Translations under genes and position numbers: made by a program
NCBI GenBank assembly: GCA_017937805.1
Contig: JAGBCX010000046.1
Location: forward strand, 1-36,857
Length of the DNA: 36,857 nt
Reading direction: 5' to 3'
From: Alistipes sp.
GTDB taxonomy: Bacteria; Bacteroidota; Bacteroidia; Bacteroidales; Rikenellaceae
Part shown: piece after piece, positions 1 through 8,280 of the stretch
How the letters are laid out: each line of letters opens with the position of its first letter
Position numbering within the stretch: the first letter of the stretch is position 1
The notes under the pieces: generated by a model
Told to the model about the DNA's origin: nothing
Database searches by the model: none
The model's input: only the letters and a program-made list of their open reading frames with translations

Positions 1-20
1 AATACATTGTAGCGGTTTTA

Positions 21-170
21 CTATTTCATAAACTCTGCTACCTGGTCGTTTGGAAGAACTGCCTCCTTGAAAATGTAAGCACCGGTCTTCTCCGACTTAA
101 CCATCTTGATGCACTTGGTAAACTGCTTACCTACACCTGTTCTAAGGGTTGCGACTGCTTTCTTTGCCAT
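21..170 (-). CDS. DUF4295 family small protein
   Basis: A 49-residue basic protein read from ATG at 170 to TAG at 21; it begins MAKKAVATLRTGVGKQFTKC and ends VAEFMK. Small proteins of this kind (DUF4295) follow rpmB and rpmG in Bacteroidota and are thought to be ribosome-associated; their function is not established. It lies 16 bases after rpmG on the same strand, so it is very likely the third gene of that operon. The 20 bases beyond its stop contain a possible ATG at positions 7-5 of the minus strand, but too little is present to call a next gene. The identification rests on sequence style plus conserved neighbourhood. Confidence 0.85.
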   Translation of the reverse strand: MAKKAVATLRTGVGKQFTKCIKMVKSEKTGAYIFKEAVLPNDQVAEFMK

Positions 171-186
171 AACTCTTTACCTCCTA

Positions 187-369
187 TTACTTAATTTCAC
201 GATGTAAAGTTACCCTCTTCAAGTATGGATTGTACTTCTTACGCTCCAAACGGTCAGGGGTGTTCTTCTTGTTCTTTGTGGTGATGTAGCGCGACATTCC
301 TGGTACGCCACTCTCCTTCTGCTCGGTGCACTCCAAGATGACCTGAACTCTGTTACCTTTCTTTGCCAT
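187..369 (-). CDS. rpmG: 50S ribosomal protein L33
   Basis: A 60-residue basic protein of the normal L33 length, with the family's hallmark central segment ([20 protein letters not shown]) and the usual KYNP-containing C-terminus. L33 sits in the large ribosomal subunit near the E site. Only one cysteine is present (LECTEQK), so the paired CxxC zinc motifs of the C+ form are absent and this is the zinc-independent form. It starts 13 bases after rpmB and is followed 16 bases later by the DUF4295 gene, the usual Bacteroidota arrangement. Confidence 0.96.
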   Translation of the reverse strand: MAKKGNRVQVILECTEQKESGVPGMSRYITTKNKKNTPDRLERKKYNPYLKRVTLHREIK

Positions 370-382
370 GTCTTGTTAAATT

Positions 383-616
383 TTAGTAGATTTTCTTGGG
401 AGCAGCAGCACCTTTGAGAGCGGCAGCGAGTCCCTTCTTGTTAATTGTTTTGATTCCCGAAGTCGAAACCTTCAAGGTAATCCATCGGCCTTCCTCCTCC
501 GACCAGAAACGCTTAGTCTTCAAGTTTGGATTGAACTTGCGCTTGGTCTTAACGTTGGAGTGCGAAACATTGTTTCCCACGAGGGCCACTTTTCCTGTAA
601 TTTCGCAAACTTTCAT
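383..616 (-). CDS. rpmB: 50S ribosomal protein L28
   Basis: A 77-residue protein beginning [20 protein letters not shown], the diagnostic L28 N-terminus, followed by the [14 protein letters not shown] block. L28 is a structural protein of the large ribosomal subunit needed for assembly. It is the first gene of the rpmB-rpmG-DUF4295 operon; a consensus -7 element lies about 40 bases upstream of its start (655-662). There is no overlap with the downstream gene. Length and start agree with the family. Confidence 0.97.
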   Translation of the reverse strand: MKVCEITGKVALVGNNVSHSNVKTKRKFNPNLKTKRFWSEEEGRWITLKVSTSGIKTINKKGLAAALKGAAAPKKIY

Positions 617-654
617 TGTTACTAAATTTTTTAATTAAATCCCATTTGGGGTTG

Positions 655-686
655 CAAATATACAAACTATTTTTGGGATATGCAAT
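655..686 (-). promoter_or_regulatory. Promoter of the rpmB operon
   Basis: On the minus strand TATATTTG (662-655) matches the Bacteroidota -7 consensus TAnnTTTG. A near-consensus -33 element, ATTG, lies 20 bases upstream (686-683). The predicted transcript would start about 30-35 bases before the rpmB start codon. Assigned by motif and position only. Confidence 0.7.
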
Positions 687-709
687 TGTGCAGTGAAAAT
701 TTTAGAAAT

Positions 710-740
710 TTTGCAAAAATGCAGAAAAAGAGTAACTTTG
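710..740 (+). promoter_or_regulatory. Promoter of the GH42 gene
   Basis: TTTG at 710-713, a 19-base spacer and TAACTTTG at 733-740 form an exact match to the Bacteroidota sigma consensus TTTG-N19-TAnnTTTG. The element lies about 32 bases before the GH42 start codon and is oriented towards it. Confidence 0.8.
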
Positions 741-772
741 TGCCAAATGACTTAATAGATACCTAAACTAAT

Positions 773-2872
773 ATGAAACAGATTTTTCTTTCGTTATTCG
801 CGTTGTTCCTCGTAGTAGGAGGAGTCGCAACTGCATCGGCACAGGAGCGTATTGATGTCGGTGCAGAGTTGTGGATTGAGCCATCGCAGACCGAAGCCGA
901 GGTCGAGGGCTGGGTTAAGACCATGGCAGATAGCAAGATGCGTTCGGCTCGCGCCTTCCTGATGTGGAACTACATCGAAACAGCCCCAAAGGTCTACGAC
1001 TTCCACCTCTACGATGCGTTGTTCCGTGCTGCCGAGAAGTATGGTGTTGAGATTGAGGCAACTCTATTCTGTACCCACGCTCCGGTATTCTACTGCAAGA
1101 AGTATGGCTACTCATCGCAGCGCCATGTACTCTACTACTCGAAGGAGATTAAGGCTCTCTCTGACGACTTTGTGCGCGAGTGCGTAGTGCGCTATCGCGA
1201 TAGCAAGGCTCTCGGCTCGTGGTGGATTCTCAACGAAGCTCGCAGCTTCAAGGCAAATGACCCTTACACGGTCGAATTTACGCAAAATTGGTTGCGCAAC
1301 AAATACGGCACTATCGAGGCTCTCAACAGAGAGTGGATTGCCGATTTTGAGTCGTTCGAGGAGGTCAAATACGACCAGATGTGGCAGTCTAACAAGGCAT
1401 TTGTATGGAACACCGCCCACAGGGATTGGGTAGATATCTCACGCGATATTTTGACTCACACCTTCGCAGAGATTACCAAGACTGTACGCAAGTACGACCA
1501 GAAAACCCCTGTTACATCAAACCCCGCCGACTTCTTCGGCTCGCTCGACCGTTACGACCTCACAACTTTGCGAGGTGTATTCGACATCTTCGGAGCTTCG
1601 ATGCATGCCGCTTGGCAGTTGCGTATGATGTCACGAGATAAGTTTGCCTATTCAACCGCAGGAATCTGCGAGATTTTACGAGCTCACGCCCCTAACAACC
1701 ACTTCTGGGTAGGCGAGATGCAAGCAGGAAATAACATCTTCTCGGGTCGCACTCCTATCTGTCCTGAACGCGCAGACCTTGCACAGTGGGTATGGTCGGG
1801 CATTGGCACGGGTGCACGCAAGATTATCTATTGGAGTGCCAACTACCGCCGTCAGAGTGGCGAGGCTGGCGAATGGGGTGTCTTTGGCTTCAAGGGCGAA
1901 GATACCGACCGCTCGCTTGTTACAAAGGAGATAAACGAGGTTATCGAGAATAATAACGACTTCTTCAAGGCTTCGAAGCCCGAGTTGTCGAACATAACTC
2001 TCATTTTAAGCCCCGAGACACAGCGTATGTTGCGCCATATTCGCACCGAGAAAGTTGGCGTTCCCGAAACAGAGCCTAATTCACAGGTATATACCACATT
2101 CCATTGGTTCGAGGCGTTGTCGGAGCGTGGCTATCAGCCACAGATGCGCTACTTCACGGACTACGAGTGGGAGAAGCGTGGTGAGGGCGATGTTGTCATC
2201 GTAGCCAATGCCTTTGCCGTTCCAAGCAGCATAGTGCCTCGAATGGTTGAGTTCGTAAAACGAGGAGGTAAAGTTATATTGGAAGGCCTCGTAGGCTTCT
2301 ACAACGAGAATGAGGTATGCACCTCGCTTTCACAGTTCGATTTGGAGCCACTCGTGGGTGGTGTGTATGAGGATATCCGCTACCGTGAAACACCGCAGTA
2401 CTTCGAGATTGAGGGTATAGGAAAGGTCCTCGGACACGCTTGGCACCCAATACTCCGTGCAACAGCCCCTACGGCACGAGTTATCGGCAATGGCGCAGAG
2501 GGCGCAGTGGCTTTGCACAACAAGATTGGCAAGGGCGAGGTGTATTGGATTGCTCCATCGGTGTCGATGTCGCAACTCAAAAAGGGAGAGTCTGGTGAGT
2601 TGTCGCACTTGGCAGATGCACTCCTCTCGGAGCAACTTGCCGAGCAGCCATTCCACTTTGCAGGATATGCCAATGGTGCTTTGATGCGAGTATTGCGCAG
2701 TGGTAACGAGTATGTAACCATCATCACAAACAATTTGGCAACCCCTTGCAATTTGAAACTTGTCGCTCCGAAGGGTATGACTGCAACACCAATCTTCGGT
2801 ACAGCAAAATTCAGCAAGTCTGGCAAAGTGACTCTCGGTAGTCGTGAAACATTGGTACTCCGTTGGAGATAA
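773..2872 (+). CDS. Secreted beta-galactosidase-like glycoside hydrolase, GH42 family
   Basis: A 699-residue protein with a signal peptide (hydrophobic residues 4-20, probable cleavage after ATASA at about residue 23), so it acts in the periplasm or outside. The N-terminal TIM barrel (about 28-390) has the GH42 acid/base pair in WWILNE (Asn154, Glu155) and a nucleophile candidate Glu315 in WVGEMQAG. A middle domain (about 400-620) resembles the GH42 trimerisation domain, with a small beta domain at the C-terminus. GH42 enzymes remove terminal beta-D-galactose, and some prefer arabino-galactooligosaccharides; the substrate here is unknown. It stands alone with its own promoter and terminator and has no SusC/SusD genes beside it. 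Assignment to a close GH-A clan relative cannot be excluded without a profile search. Confidence 0.82.
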   Translation: MKQIFLSLFALFLVVGGVATASAQERIDVGAELWIEPSQTEAEVEGWVKTMADSKMRSARAFLMWNYIETAPKVYDFHLYDALFRAAEKYGVEIEATLFCTHAPVFYCKKYGYSSQRHVLYYSKEIKALSDDFVRECVVRYRDSKALGSWWILNEARSFKANDPYTVEFTQNWLRNKYGTIEALNREWIADFESFEEVKYDQMWQSNKAFVWNTAHRDWVDISRDILTHTFAEITKTVRKYDQKTPVTSNPADFFGSLDRYDLTTLRGVFDIFGASMHAAWQLRMMSRDKFAYSTAGICEILRAHAPNNHFWVGEMQAGNNIFSGRTPICPERADLAQWVWSGIGTGARKIIYWSANYRRQSGEAGEWGVFGFKGEDTDRSLVTKEINEVIENNNDFFKASKPELSNITLILSPETQRMLRHIRTEKVGVPETEPNSQVYTTFHWFEALSERGYQPQMRYFTDYEWEKRGEGDVVIVANAFAVPSSIVPRMVEFVKRGGKVILEGLVGFYNENEVCTSLSQFDLEPLVGGVYEDIRYRETPQYFEIEGIGKVLGHAWHPILRATAPTARVIGNGAEGAVALHNKIGKGEVYWIAPSVSMSQLKKGESGELSHLADALLSEQLAEQPFHFAGYANGALMRVLRSGNEYVTIITNNLATPCNLKLVAPKGMTATPIFGTAKFSKSGKVTLGSRETLVLRWR

Positions 2873-2893
2873 AACGCCACTATACCATACAAC

Positions 2894-2921
2894 AAAAAGA
2901 CCTGCAATCGCAGGTCTTTTT
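2894..2921. terminator. Bidirectional intrinsic terminator
   Basis: A perfect 12-bp stem (AAAAAGACCTGC, loop AATC, GCAGGTCTTTTT) with A-tract and T-tract on opposite sides, so it can work in both directions. It lies between the convergent GH42 gene and ruvC and would close the long polysaccharide/housekeeping transcript. Confidence 0.9.
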
Positions 2922-2941
2922 ATTGTTGTCGGATACTCCCA

Positions 2942-3556
2942 CTATTTCACCCTCTCGGGATTTTCCCGCAGGAACTGCTCCCACGATTTTGTACCGCATT
3001 TGCGAGCCTTCTTGTCGCCACCCAAGCCCTTAACTTTAGCTCCTCCGAGTGCCTGATTTATTGGCGAAGATATCGAATAGTAGTGACACAACGCCACCGC
3101 CATACCGTCTGTAGCATCTAACTTTCTCGGAGCCTCCTCTATATGCAGAGTGCGCATTACAACCCCTGCAATCTGCTCTTTCGATGCCGAGCCTAAACCC
3201 ACAACCGACTGCTTAATTCGTGAGGGGGCATACTCAAAGACATCAACCTCCTGACTCAGTGCCGCAGCCATAGCCACGCCCTGCGCACGACCGAGTTTGA
3301 GCATAGACTGTACATTCTGCCCAAAGAATGGTGACTCCAAAGCCACCTCACGAGGTTTATACTCCGCAACCAATCGGCTGACACTCTTGAAGATATATTG
3401 TAACTTTGCGTACGGGTCCGAAATTTTGTGCAGGTCTATCTCTCCCATTACAACAGCTCGCAACTCCCTACCATCGACCTCCAACACTCCATAACCCGTA
3501 TAGTTTGTGCCTGGGTCTATGCCCAAAATACGATATATCTCCTTCGGTTGTGCCAC
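2942..3556 (-). CDS. ruvC: Crossover junction endodeoxyribonuclease RuvC
   Basis: A 204-residue Holliday-junction resolvase that nicks four-way DNA junctions symmetrically together with the RuvAB branch-migration motor. The RNase H-like fold is recognisable from RILGIDPGTNYTGYG at the N-terminus, and the four acidic catalytic residues are visible as Asp14, Glu74 (ALESPFF), Asp147 and Asp150 (DATDG). A basic tail of about 30 residues extends beyond the usual core. It is the last gene of the long minus-strand run, starts 2 bases after the stop of the TlpA-like gene, and is followed by the bidirectional terminator at 2894-2921. Confidence 0.96.
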   Translation of the reverse strand: MAQPKEIYRILGIDPGTNYTGYGVLEVDGRELRAVVMGEIDLHKISDPYAKLQYIFKSVSRLVAEYKPREVALESPFFGQNVQSMLKLGRAQGVAMAAALSQEVDVFEYAPSRIKQSVVGLGSASKEQIAGVVMRTLHIEEAPRKLDATDGMAVALCHYYSISSPINQALGGAKVKGLGGDKKARKCGTKSWEQFLRENPERVK

Positions 3557-3558
3557 CT

Positions 3559-4641
3559 CTATTTGAATAATTCAGCCAACTTTTCAAGTACCGCCTCGCC
3601 TCGCAAATTCTTCGCTACAATAACGCCATTCGAGCAGTCAATAAGGTAGTTTGTAGGTATTGACTCTACAGCATAATCCTCTGCTGCCGGATTGTCGAAA
3701 CGCTCCAACGTGCTAACATTCACCCACTTCATATTCTGCTTCTTGATGGCTGCTTCCCAAGCCTCCTTCTTGGCATCGAACGATACGCCATAAATCTCAA
3801 AACCCTTCTTGTGGTAGAGTTTATACGCCTCCTTCAAATGTGGCATCTCGGCCATACAAGGTCCACACCACGAAGCCCAGAAATCGAGCAGTACATAGCG
3901 ATTTTTCTTATTCTCAACAACCGACTGCAACGATACCATCTCTCCTGCCGGTGTTGGTTGCTCGATATTGATATAGTGAGGAACATAGTCGCTACCCTCC
4001 ACTTGTGGCTCAGTCTTAAATTTACGCTCGGCAGAGGCCTTCATGCCTTCAGCTATCGGCAGAGCCTTCATATCCTCAGGCAACTGCTCCAACTTACCAA
4101 GCAACTCCATCGAAGGCATTGAGTAAGATTGCTGTTTAAGCATAAACAGACCAAACACATTCTCCTTGTTCTGTTCAAAAAACTCCTCCTGCATCTGAGT
4201 ATGCTCGTTATCAATAGCCTCAGCCGTAGCCGTATCCCCTGCAGTAACAGCATCGCGATACTTAGATACCAACTCTCTATTGCGTGCCATCATCGCTGTG
4301 AAAGCATCATTAGCAGGTGTTCCGCTACACATATTATCACCTAAATTAGCATCTCCTGCGATACGCACTTTTCCATTCTCAACAAATAGATATGAAACCG
4401 GACGACCACTCTCCAATACCAATTGCGCAAATGTTGGCTCGTGTTTAACTCGCTTAAAATGGAAGGTATTACCATTCTCCAACTTCACCGAGTCGATAAC
4501 TGTTCGTGCATTCCACATATCAGTCAAATAGACATAACCAATAGCGTTAAAGTTGTCAAGACGACCAACAATCTCACATTTGTTCGAGCTACAACTAACA
4601 AATGCAAATACAGATGCCAAAATAAAAAATAACTTTTTCAT
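3559..4641 (-). CDS. TlpA-like thioredoxin-fold lipoprotein with DUF4369-type N-terminal domain
   Basis: A 360-residue protein. The lipobox FVSC places the lipidated cysteine at residue 17, so it is a membrane-anchored periplasmic protein. Residues about 20-115 form the DUF4369-like beta domain common in Bacteroidota, residues about 115-215 are helical, and the C-terminal part (about 225-360) is a TlpA/AhpC-type thioredoxin domain with the redox motif WCGPC at 258-262. Such proteins reduce or exchange disulfides in the envelope; the partner is unknown. It lies between lpxD and ruvC in the same transcript, 27 bases after lpxD. The context gives no further hint of its target. Confidence 0.88.
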   Translation of the reverse strand: MKKLFFILASVFAFVSCSSNKCEIVGRLDNFNAIGYVYLTDMWNARTVIDSVKLENGNTFHFKRVKHEPTFAQLVLESGRPVSYLFVENGKVRIAGDANLGDNMCSGTPANDAFTAMMARNRELVSKYRDAVTAGDTATAEAIDNEHTQMQEEFFEQNKENVFGLFMLKQQSYSMPSMELLGKLEQLPEDMKALPIAEGMKASAERKFKTEPQVEGSDYVPHYINIEQPTPAGEMVSLQSVVENKKNRYVLLDFWASWCGPCMAEMPHLKEAYKLYHKKGFEIYGVSFDAKKEAWEAAIKKQNMKWVNVSTLERFDNPAAEDYAVESIPTNYLIDCSNGVIVAKNLRGEAVLEKLAELFK

Positions 4642-4668
4642 ATAGACTATAAATTTCTCCTTAGTTTT

Positions 4669-5700
4669 TTACCTCTCTTTTTCTGCCAATTCAGCCTCCA
4701 ACTTCATCACACGACGACGCAAATCCGGCAACTCCTTAAATACCGCGAACGAACGGTGATAGTTGATGCCAGCCAATGCCGGACTACCAAAACGAATCTC
4801 TCCGTCAGGTACATCTTTATCTATACCACTCTTTGCGCCAATCTTCACTCTGTCGCCAATCGTAACATGGTCAGCAACACCAACCTGACCTGCAAGGAAG
4901 CAGTTTGCTCCAACCTTTGACGTACCTGCAATGCCTGTTTGAGCCGAAGATACGGTATTCTCGCCCACGATAACATTGTGACCTATCTGGATAAGATTAT
5001 CCAACTTCACACCCTTGCGGATAATGGTAGAGTCTGTTTTAGCACGGTCTATACACGAGTTTGCTCCAATCTCAACATTATCCTCAATGATAACATTTCC
5101 GAGCTGTGGTATCTTATCGAAACCTCCTGCCGCATTTGGTGCAAAGCCAAAGCCGTCTGCTCCAATCACAACTCCTGCATGCAAGATACAACTCTCTCCT
5201 ATCGAGCAACCTTCATAAATCTTAACGCCCGGATGGAGTGTTGTCTTGGCTCCAATCTTTACATTGTCGCCAACATAGCACTGTGGATATATCTTCGCGC
5301 CATCACCTATAACTGCGCCAGCCTCTATAACCACGAAATCACCAATATAGCAATCCTTACCGATAGTGGCCTTTTTCGATATCGAAGCCAACTTCGAGAT
5401 ACCCTTCTTCTGAGGCTTCATGGCATTGTACATGTCGAGCAAACGCAACACACAGGCATTTACATTATCAACCTTGATAAGCGTTGCCGAGACCTTCTCT
5501 TTTGGTTCGAAATCGCGTTCGACAAGCACCACCGAGCACTTTGTTGTATATAAATACTGTTCAAAACGAGGGTTGGAAAGATATGCCAATCCACCCTTCT
5601 TGCCACCCTCTATCGAAGAGATGGTGTAGATTGATGCGTTTTCATCGCCAACAACATCTCCGGCCAACAAACCGGCAATCATTTGTGCTGTAAATTCCAT
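4669..5700 (-). CDS. lpxD: UDP-3-O-(3-hydroxyacyl)glucosamine N-acyltransferase LpxD
   Basis: A 343-residue lipid A enzyme that adds the second hydroxyacyl chain, from acyl-ACP, to UDP-3-O-acylglucosamine in the cytoplasm. The uridine-binding N-terminal domain spans about residues 1-100. A left-handed beta-helix of hexapeptide repeats runs from about 105 to 310, contains the catalytic His241 (IGHNVIVGEN) and the GADGFGFAP loop, and is followed by a C-terminal helical tail (ELPDLRRRVMKLEAEL). Length agrees with the family. In Bacteroidota lpxD is often grouped with other lpx genes; here it instead sits between coaD and a TlpA-like lipoprotein at the distal end of the polysaccharide operon. Confidence 0.96.
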   Translation of the reverse strand: MEFTAQMIAGLLAGDVVGDENASIYTISSIEGGKKGGLAYLSNPRFEQYLYTTKCSVVLVERDFEPKEKVSATLIKVDNVNACVLRLLDMYNAMKPQKKGISKLASISKKATIGKDCYIGDFVVIEAGAVIGDGAKIYPQCYVGDNVKIGAKTTLHPGVKIYEGCSIGESCILHAGVVIGADGFGFAPNAAGGFDKIPQLGNVIIEDNVEIGANSCIDRAKTDSTIIRKGVKLDNLIQIGHNVIVGENTVSSAQTGIAGTSKVGANCFLAGQVGVADHVTIGDRVKIGAKSGIDKDVPDGEIRFGSPALAGINYHRSFAVFKELPDLRRRVMKLEAELAEKER

Positions 5701-5719
5701 ATTAAGTCAAAAATTTGGG

Positions 5720-5747
5720 CTATTAACTATTAGCTGTTAGCCATTAG
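5720..5747. repeat. Period-7 degenerate tandem repeat between coaD and lpxD
   Basis: Four consecutive 7-base units (CTATTAA, CTATTAG, CTGTTAG, CCATTAG) fill the coaD-lpxD gap; the last unit overlaps the coaD stop codon (5744-5746). Other period-7 arrays of different sequence occur at 27185, 27294 and 29614. Confidence 0.6.
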
Positions 5748-6229
5748 CTTTCTACTCTATTTATATAGTTTTCAATCTTTATATTCTGTGGCAGATACTC
5801 CTTGATATCTCGACCAAATGCCAGCAATTCGCGCACCATGCTCGAAGAGATATGCATATACTCGGCCGGCGTTGATATCAGCACTGTAGTCAACTCCGGA
5901 AACAGCTCTCTGTTTGTCGCTTCGATAGTACGCTCAAATTCGAAATCAACCGTATTACGAACACCTCGCACCAATACAGTTGCACCTACTTCGCGAGCAA
6001 AATCGCCTGTCAATGTCGAGTAGCTCTTTACTCGCACGCGGTTATTATTTTTATAGATATCTGCAATAAGTCGGCAACGCGCCTCAACCGACAACAGCGA
6101 CTGCTTGGCGACATTTTCACCCACACCTATTACAACCTTATCAAAAAGGCGTAATGCCATTTCGACAACAACCTCGTGCCCACGAGTAAATGGGTCAAAC
6201 GACCCCGCAAAGAGTGCGATTTTTGCCAT
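5744..6229 (-). CDS. coaD: Phosphopantetheine adenylyltransferase
   Basis: A 161-residue cytoplasmic enzyme for the penultimate step of coenzyme A synthesis: it joins ATP and 4'-phosphopantetheine to give dephospho-CoA and pyrophosphate. The nucleotidyltransferase signature FDPFTRGH (residues 11-18, the T/HxGH motif) is intact, and the C-terminal ISSSMVRELL segment matches the family's second nucleotide-binding motif. Length is typical. It starts 2 bases after the rmlB stop codon, so translational coupling with rmlB is likely. CoaD is normally essential, which makes its place downstream of sugar-nucleotide genes notable. Confidence 0.96.
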   Translation of the reverse strand: MAKIALFAGSFDPFTRGHEVVVEMALRLFDKVVIGVGENVAKQSLLSVEARCRLIADIYKNNNRVRVKSYSTLTGDFAREVGATVLVRGVRNTVDFEFERTIEATNRELFPELTTVLISTPAEYMHISSSMVRELLAFGRDIKEYLPQNIKIENYINRVES

Positions 6230-6231
6230 TT

Positions 6232-7377
6232 TTATCTGTTACTATATTGCTCCTCGTAGTAGTGCTCGTAGGCTCCACTTGTGATATTATCAAGCCATGC
6301 CTCATTATCCAAGTACCACTTTACGGTCTTCTCTATACCCTCTTCGAACTGCAAACTCGGCTCCCAGCCCAACTCTTTCTGCAACTTAGTGCTATCAATT
6401 GCATAGCGCGCATCATGGCCAAGACGATCCGTAACATAGGTTATCAAACCGAGGGAGTGACCTTCAGGGTTTCCGAGCAAACGATCAACCGTTTTAATCA
6501 TCACTTTTATAAGGTCGATATTTTTCCACTCATTGAAGCCTCCGATATTGTATGTTTCGGCAACCTTGCCATTATGGAAAATCACATCAATGGCTCTCGC
6601 ATGGTCCTCAACAAAGAGCCAATCACGCACATTCTCACCCTTACCATATACAGGCAATGACTTTCCTTTGCGGATATTGTTGATAAAGAGCGGAATCAAC
6701 TTCTCGGGGAATTGATATGGGCCATAGTTGTTCGAGCAGTTGGTCACGATGGTCGGCATGCCGTATGTATCGTGGTATGCTCGCACAAAGTGGTCGCTCG
6801 AAGCCTTCGATGCCGAATATGGCGAATGTGGATTATACTTTGTGGTTTCGTAGAAGAAATCATCTCCATAAGCCAAATGGTGCTCTGTCGAAGATGCTGT
6901 AGTCGAGAATGGTGGCTCGACACCCTCGGGTTTATTCATCTTCAATGCGCCATAGACCTCATCGGTCGATATGTGGTAGAACAATTTTCCATCATAGCCC
7001 TCCGGCAACGACTCCCAATACAACTTTGCCGCCTGCAACAGTGCGAGCGTACCCATAACATTCGTGCGAGCGAAGGTGAATGGGTCTTTGATACTGCGGT
7101 CCACGTGGCTCTCGGCAGCAAGGTGAATAATACCATCAATCTGCTCCTCCTGCATCAACTTATAGAATGCATCGAAGTCGCAGATATCCATCTTCACAAA
7201 TTTGTAATTAGGTTTATCCTCAACATCTTTCAGATTTGCCAAATTACCTGCGTACGTCAATTTATCGAGATTGATAATATTGTATTCAGGATACTTGTTC
7301 ACGAAAAGACGCACCACATGCGAGCCTATAAATCCCGCACCTCCGGTGATAACGATATTTCTCTTCGAAACAGCCAT
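6232..7377 (-). CDS. rfbB: dTDP-glucose 4,6-dehydratase
   Basis: A 381-residue extended short-chain dehydrogenase converting dTDP-D-glucose to dTDP-4-keto-6-deoxy-D-glucose. Visible features are the NAD-binding TGGAGFIGS (11-19), the catalytic triplet region STDEVYG (Thr138, Asp139, Glu140), the YSASK motif (Tyr187, Lys191) and the family segment NCSNNYGPYQFPEKLIP. An insert at about 145-180 makes it somewhat longer than the roughly 350-residue enteric enzyme. It follows rfbA by 6 bases. No rmlD and no complete rmlC are seen in the window, so its product must be used by enzymes encoded elsewhere or by the RmlC-like cupin at 13130-13564. Confidence 0.96.
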   Translation of the reverse strand: MAVSKRNIVITGGAGFIGSHVVRLFVNKYPEYNIINLDKLTYAGNLANLKDVEDKPNYKFVKMDICDFDAFYKLMQEEQIDGIIHLAAESHVDRSIKDPFTFARTNVMGTLALLQAAKLYWESLPEGYDGKLFYHISTDEVYGALKMNKPEGVEPPFSTTASSTEHHLAYGDDFFYETTKYNPHSPYSASKASSDHFVRAYHDTYGMPTIVTNCSNNYGPYQFPEKLIPLFINNIRKGKSLPVYGKGENVRDWLFVEDHARAIDVIFHNGKVAETYNIGGFNEWKNIDLIKVMIKTVDRLLGNPEGHSLGLITYVTDRLGHDARYAIDSTKLQKELGWEPSLQFEEGIEKTVKWYLDNEAWLDNITSGAYEHYYEEQYSNR

Positions 7378-7383
7378 ATTGGT

Positions 7384-8268
7384 CTATCGTAGATCTCTCT
7401 CCACAAGTCTAATCATATATTGTCCGTATGCGCAACCCTTCATCTGCTCTGCCAAGCGCAATATGTCCTCATCGGAGAGCCAACCCTTACGCCAAGCAAT
7501 CTCCTCCAAGCAGGCTATTTGCACACCTTGACGACTCTCAACAACCTCCACAAAACGAGAAGCATCGAACAGACTTTCGTGCGTACCCGTATCAAGCCAT
7601 GCAAAGCCTCGTCCCATAATCTGCAACTTCAAATCGCCACTCTGTCGGAAATGCTCGTTTACATCGGTTATCTCCAACTCGCCACGAGCCGAAGGCTTGA
7701 TTGTTTTGGCAACCTCAACCACACTATTCGGATAGAAATAGAGTCCGGCAACAGCATAGTTCGATTTTGGATTTTGAGGTTTCTCCTCAATGCTCAATAC
7801 ATTCCCCTCAGCATCGAATTCTGCAACACCAAAGCATTCGGGGTTGGCGACTTCATGACCGAAGATTGTAGCCTTGCTATTCTGTTCAGCAGTAGTAACT
7901 GCCATCTGCAACATTCCGGTAAAACCTTGACCATAGAAGATATTATCACCGAGTACCAAACATGCACAGTCATCACCAATAAACTCCTTGCCAATAATAA
8001 ACGCCTGCGCCAAACCATCTGGCGAAGGTTGCTCGGCATACTCAAAGTGTACGCCATAATTGGAGCCATCACCCAACAATCGCTCAAATGCTGGTAGATC
8101 GTGTGGCGTAGAGATAATCAAAATATCTCGAATACCCGCCAGCATCAGAACCGATATCGGGTAGTATATCATCGGCTTATCGTAGACAGGTAGCAACTGC
8201 TTGCTTATACCCTTTGTAATAGGATATAAGCGAGTACCACTACCTCCTGCCAAAACTATACCTTTCAT
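7384..8268 (-). CDS. rfbA: Glucose-1-phosphate thymidylyltransferase
   Basis: A 294-residue nucleotidyltransferase that makes dTDP-glucose from glucose-1-phosphate and dTTP, the first step of dTDP-deoxysugar synthesis. The N-terminal nucleotide-binding motif is GGSGTRL (8-14), followed by the [19 protein letters not shown] segment typical of Rml[10 protein letters not shown] and the C-terminal helical RmlA extension are also present, and full length matches the family. It lies between a nucleotidyltransferase-fold protein gene (12 bases upstream) and rfbB (6 bases downstream) on the same strand. Confidence 0.96.
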   Translation of the reverse strand: MKGIVLAGGSGTRLYPITKGISKQLLPVYDKPMIYYPISVLMLAGIRDILIISTPHDLPAFERLLGDGSNYGVHFEYAEQPSPDGLAQAFIIGKEFIGDDCACLVLGDNIFYGQGFTGMLQMAVTTAEQNSKATIFGHEVANPECFGVAEFDAEGNVLSIEEKPQNPKSNYAVAGLYFYPNSVVEVAKTIKPSARGELEITDVNEHFRQSGDLKLQIMGRGFAWLDTGTHESLFDASRFVEVVESRQGVQIACLEEIAWRKGWLSDEDILRLAEQMKGCAYGQYMIRLVERDLR

Positions 8269-8280
8269 GGTTTTTATATC

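Noticed and set aside
396-638. Plus-strand 80-codon frame opposite rpmB
   Set aside because: It is antisense to the clear L28 gene, lacks a ribosome-binding site and resembles no family; it is a shadow frame.
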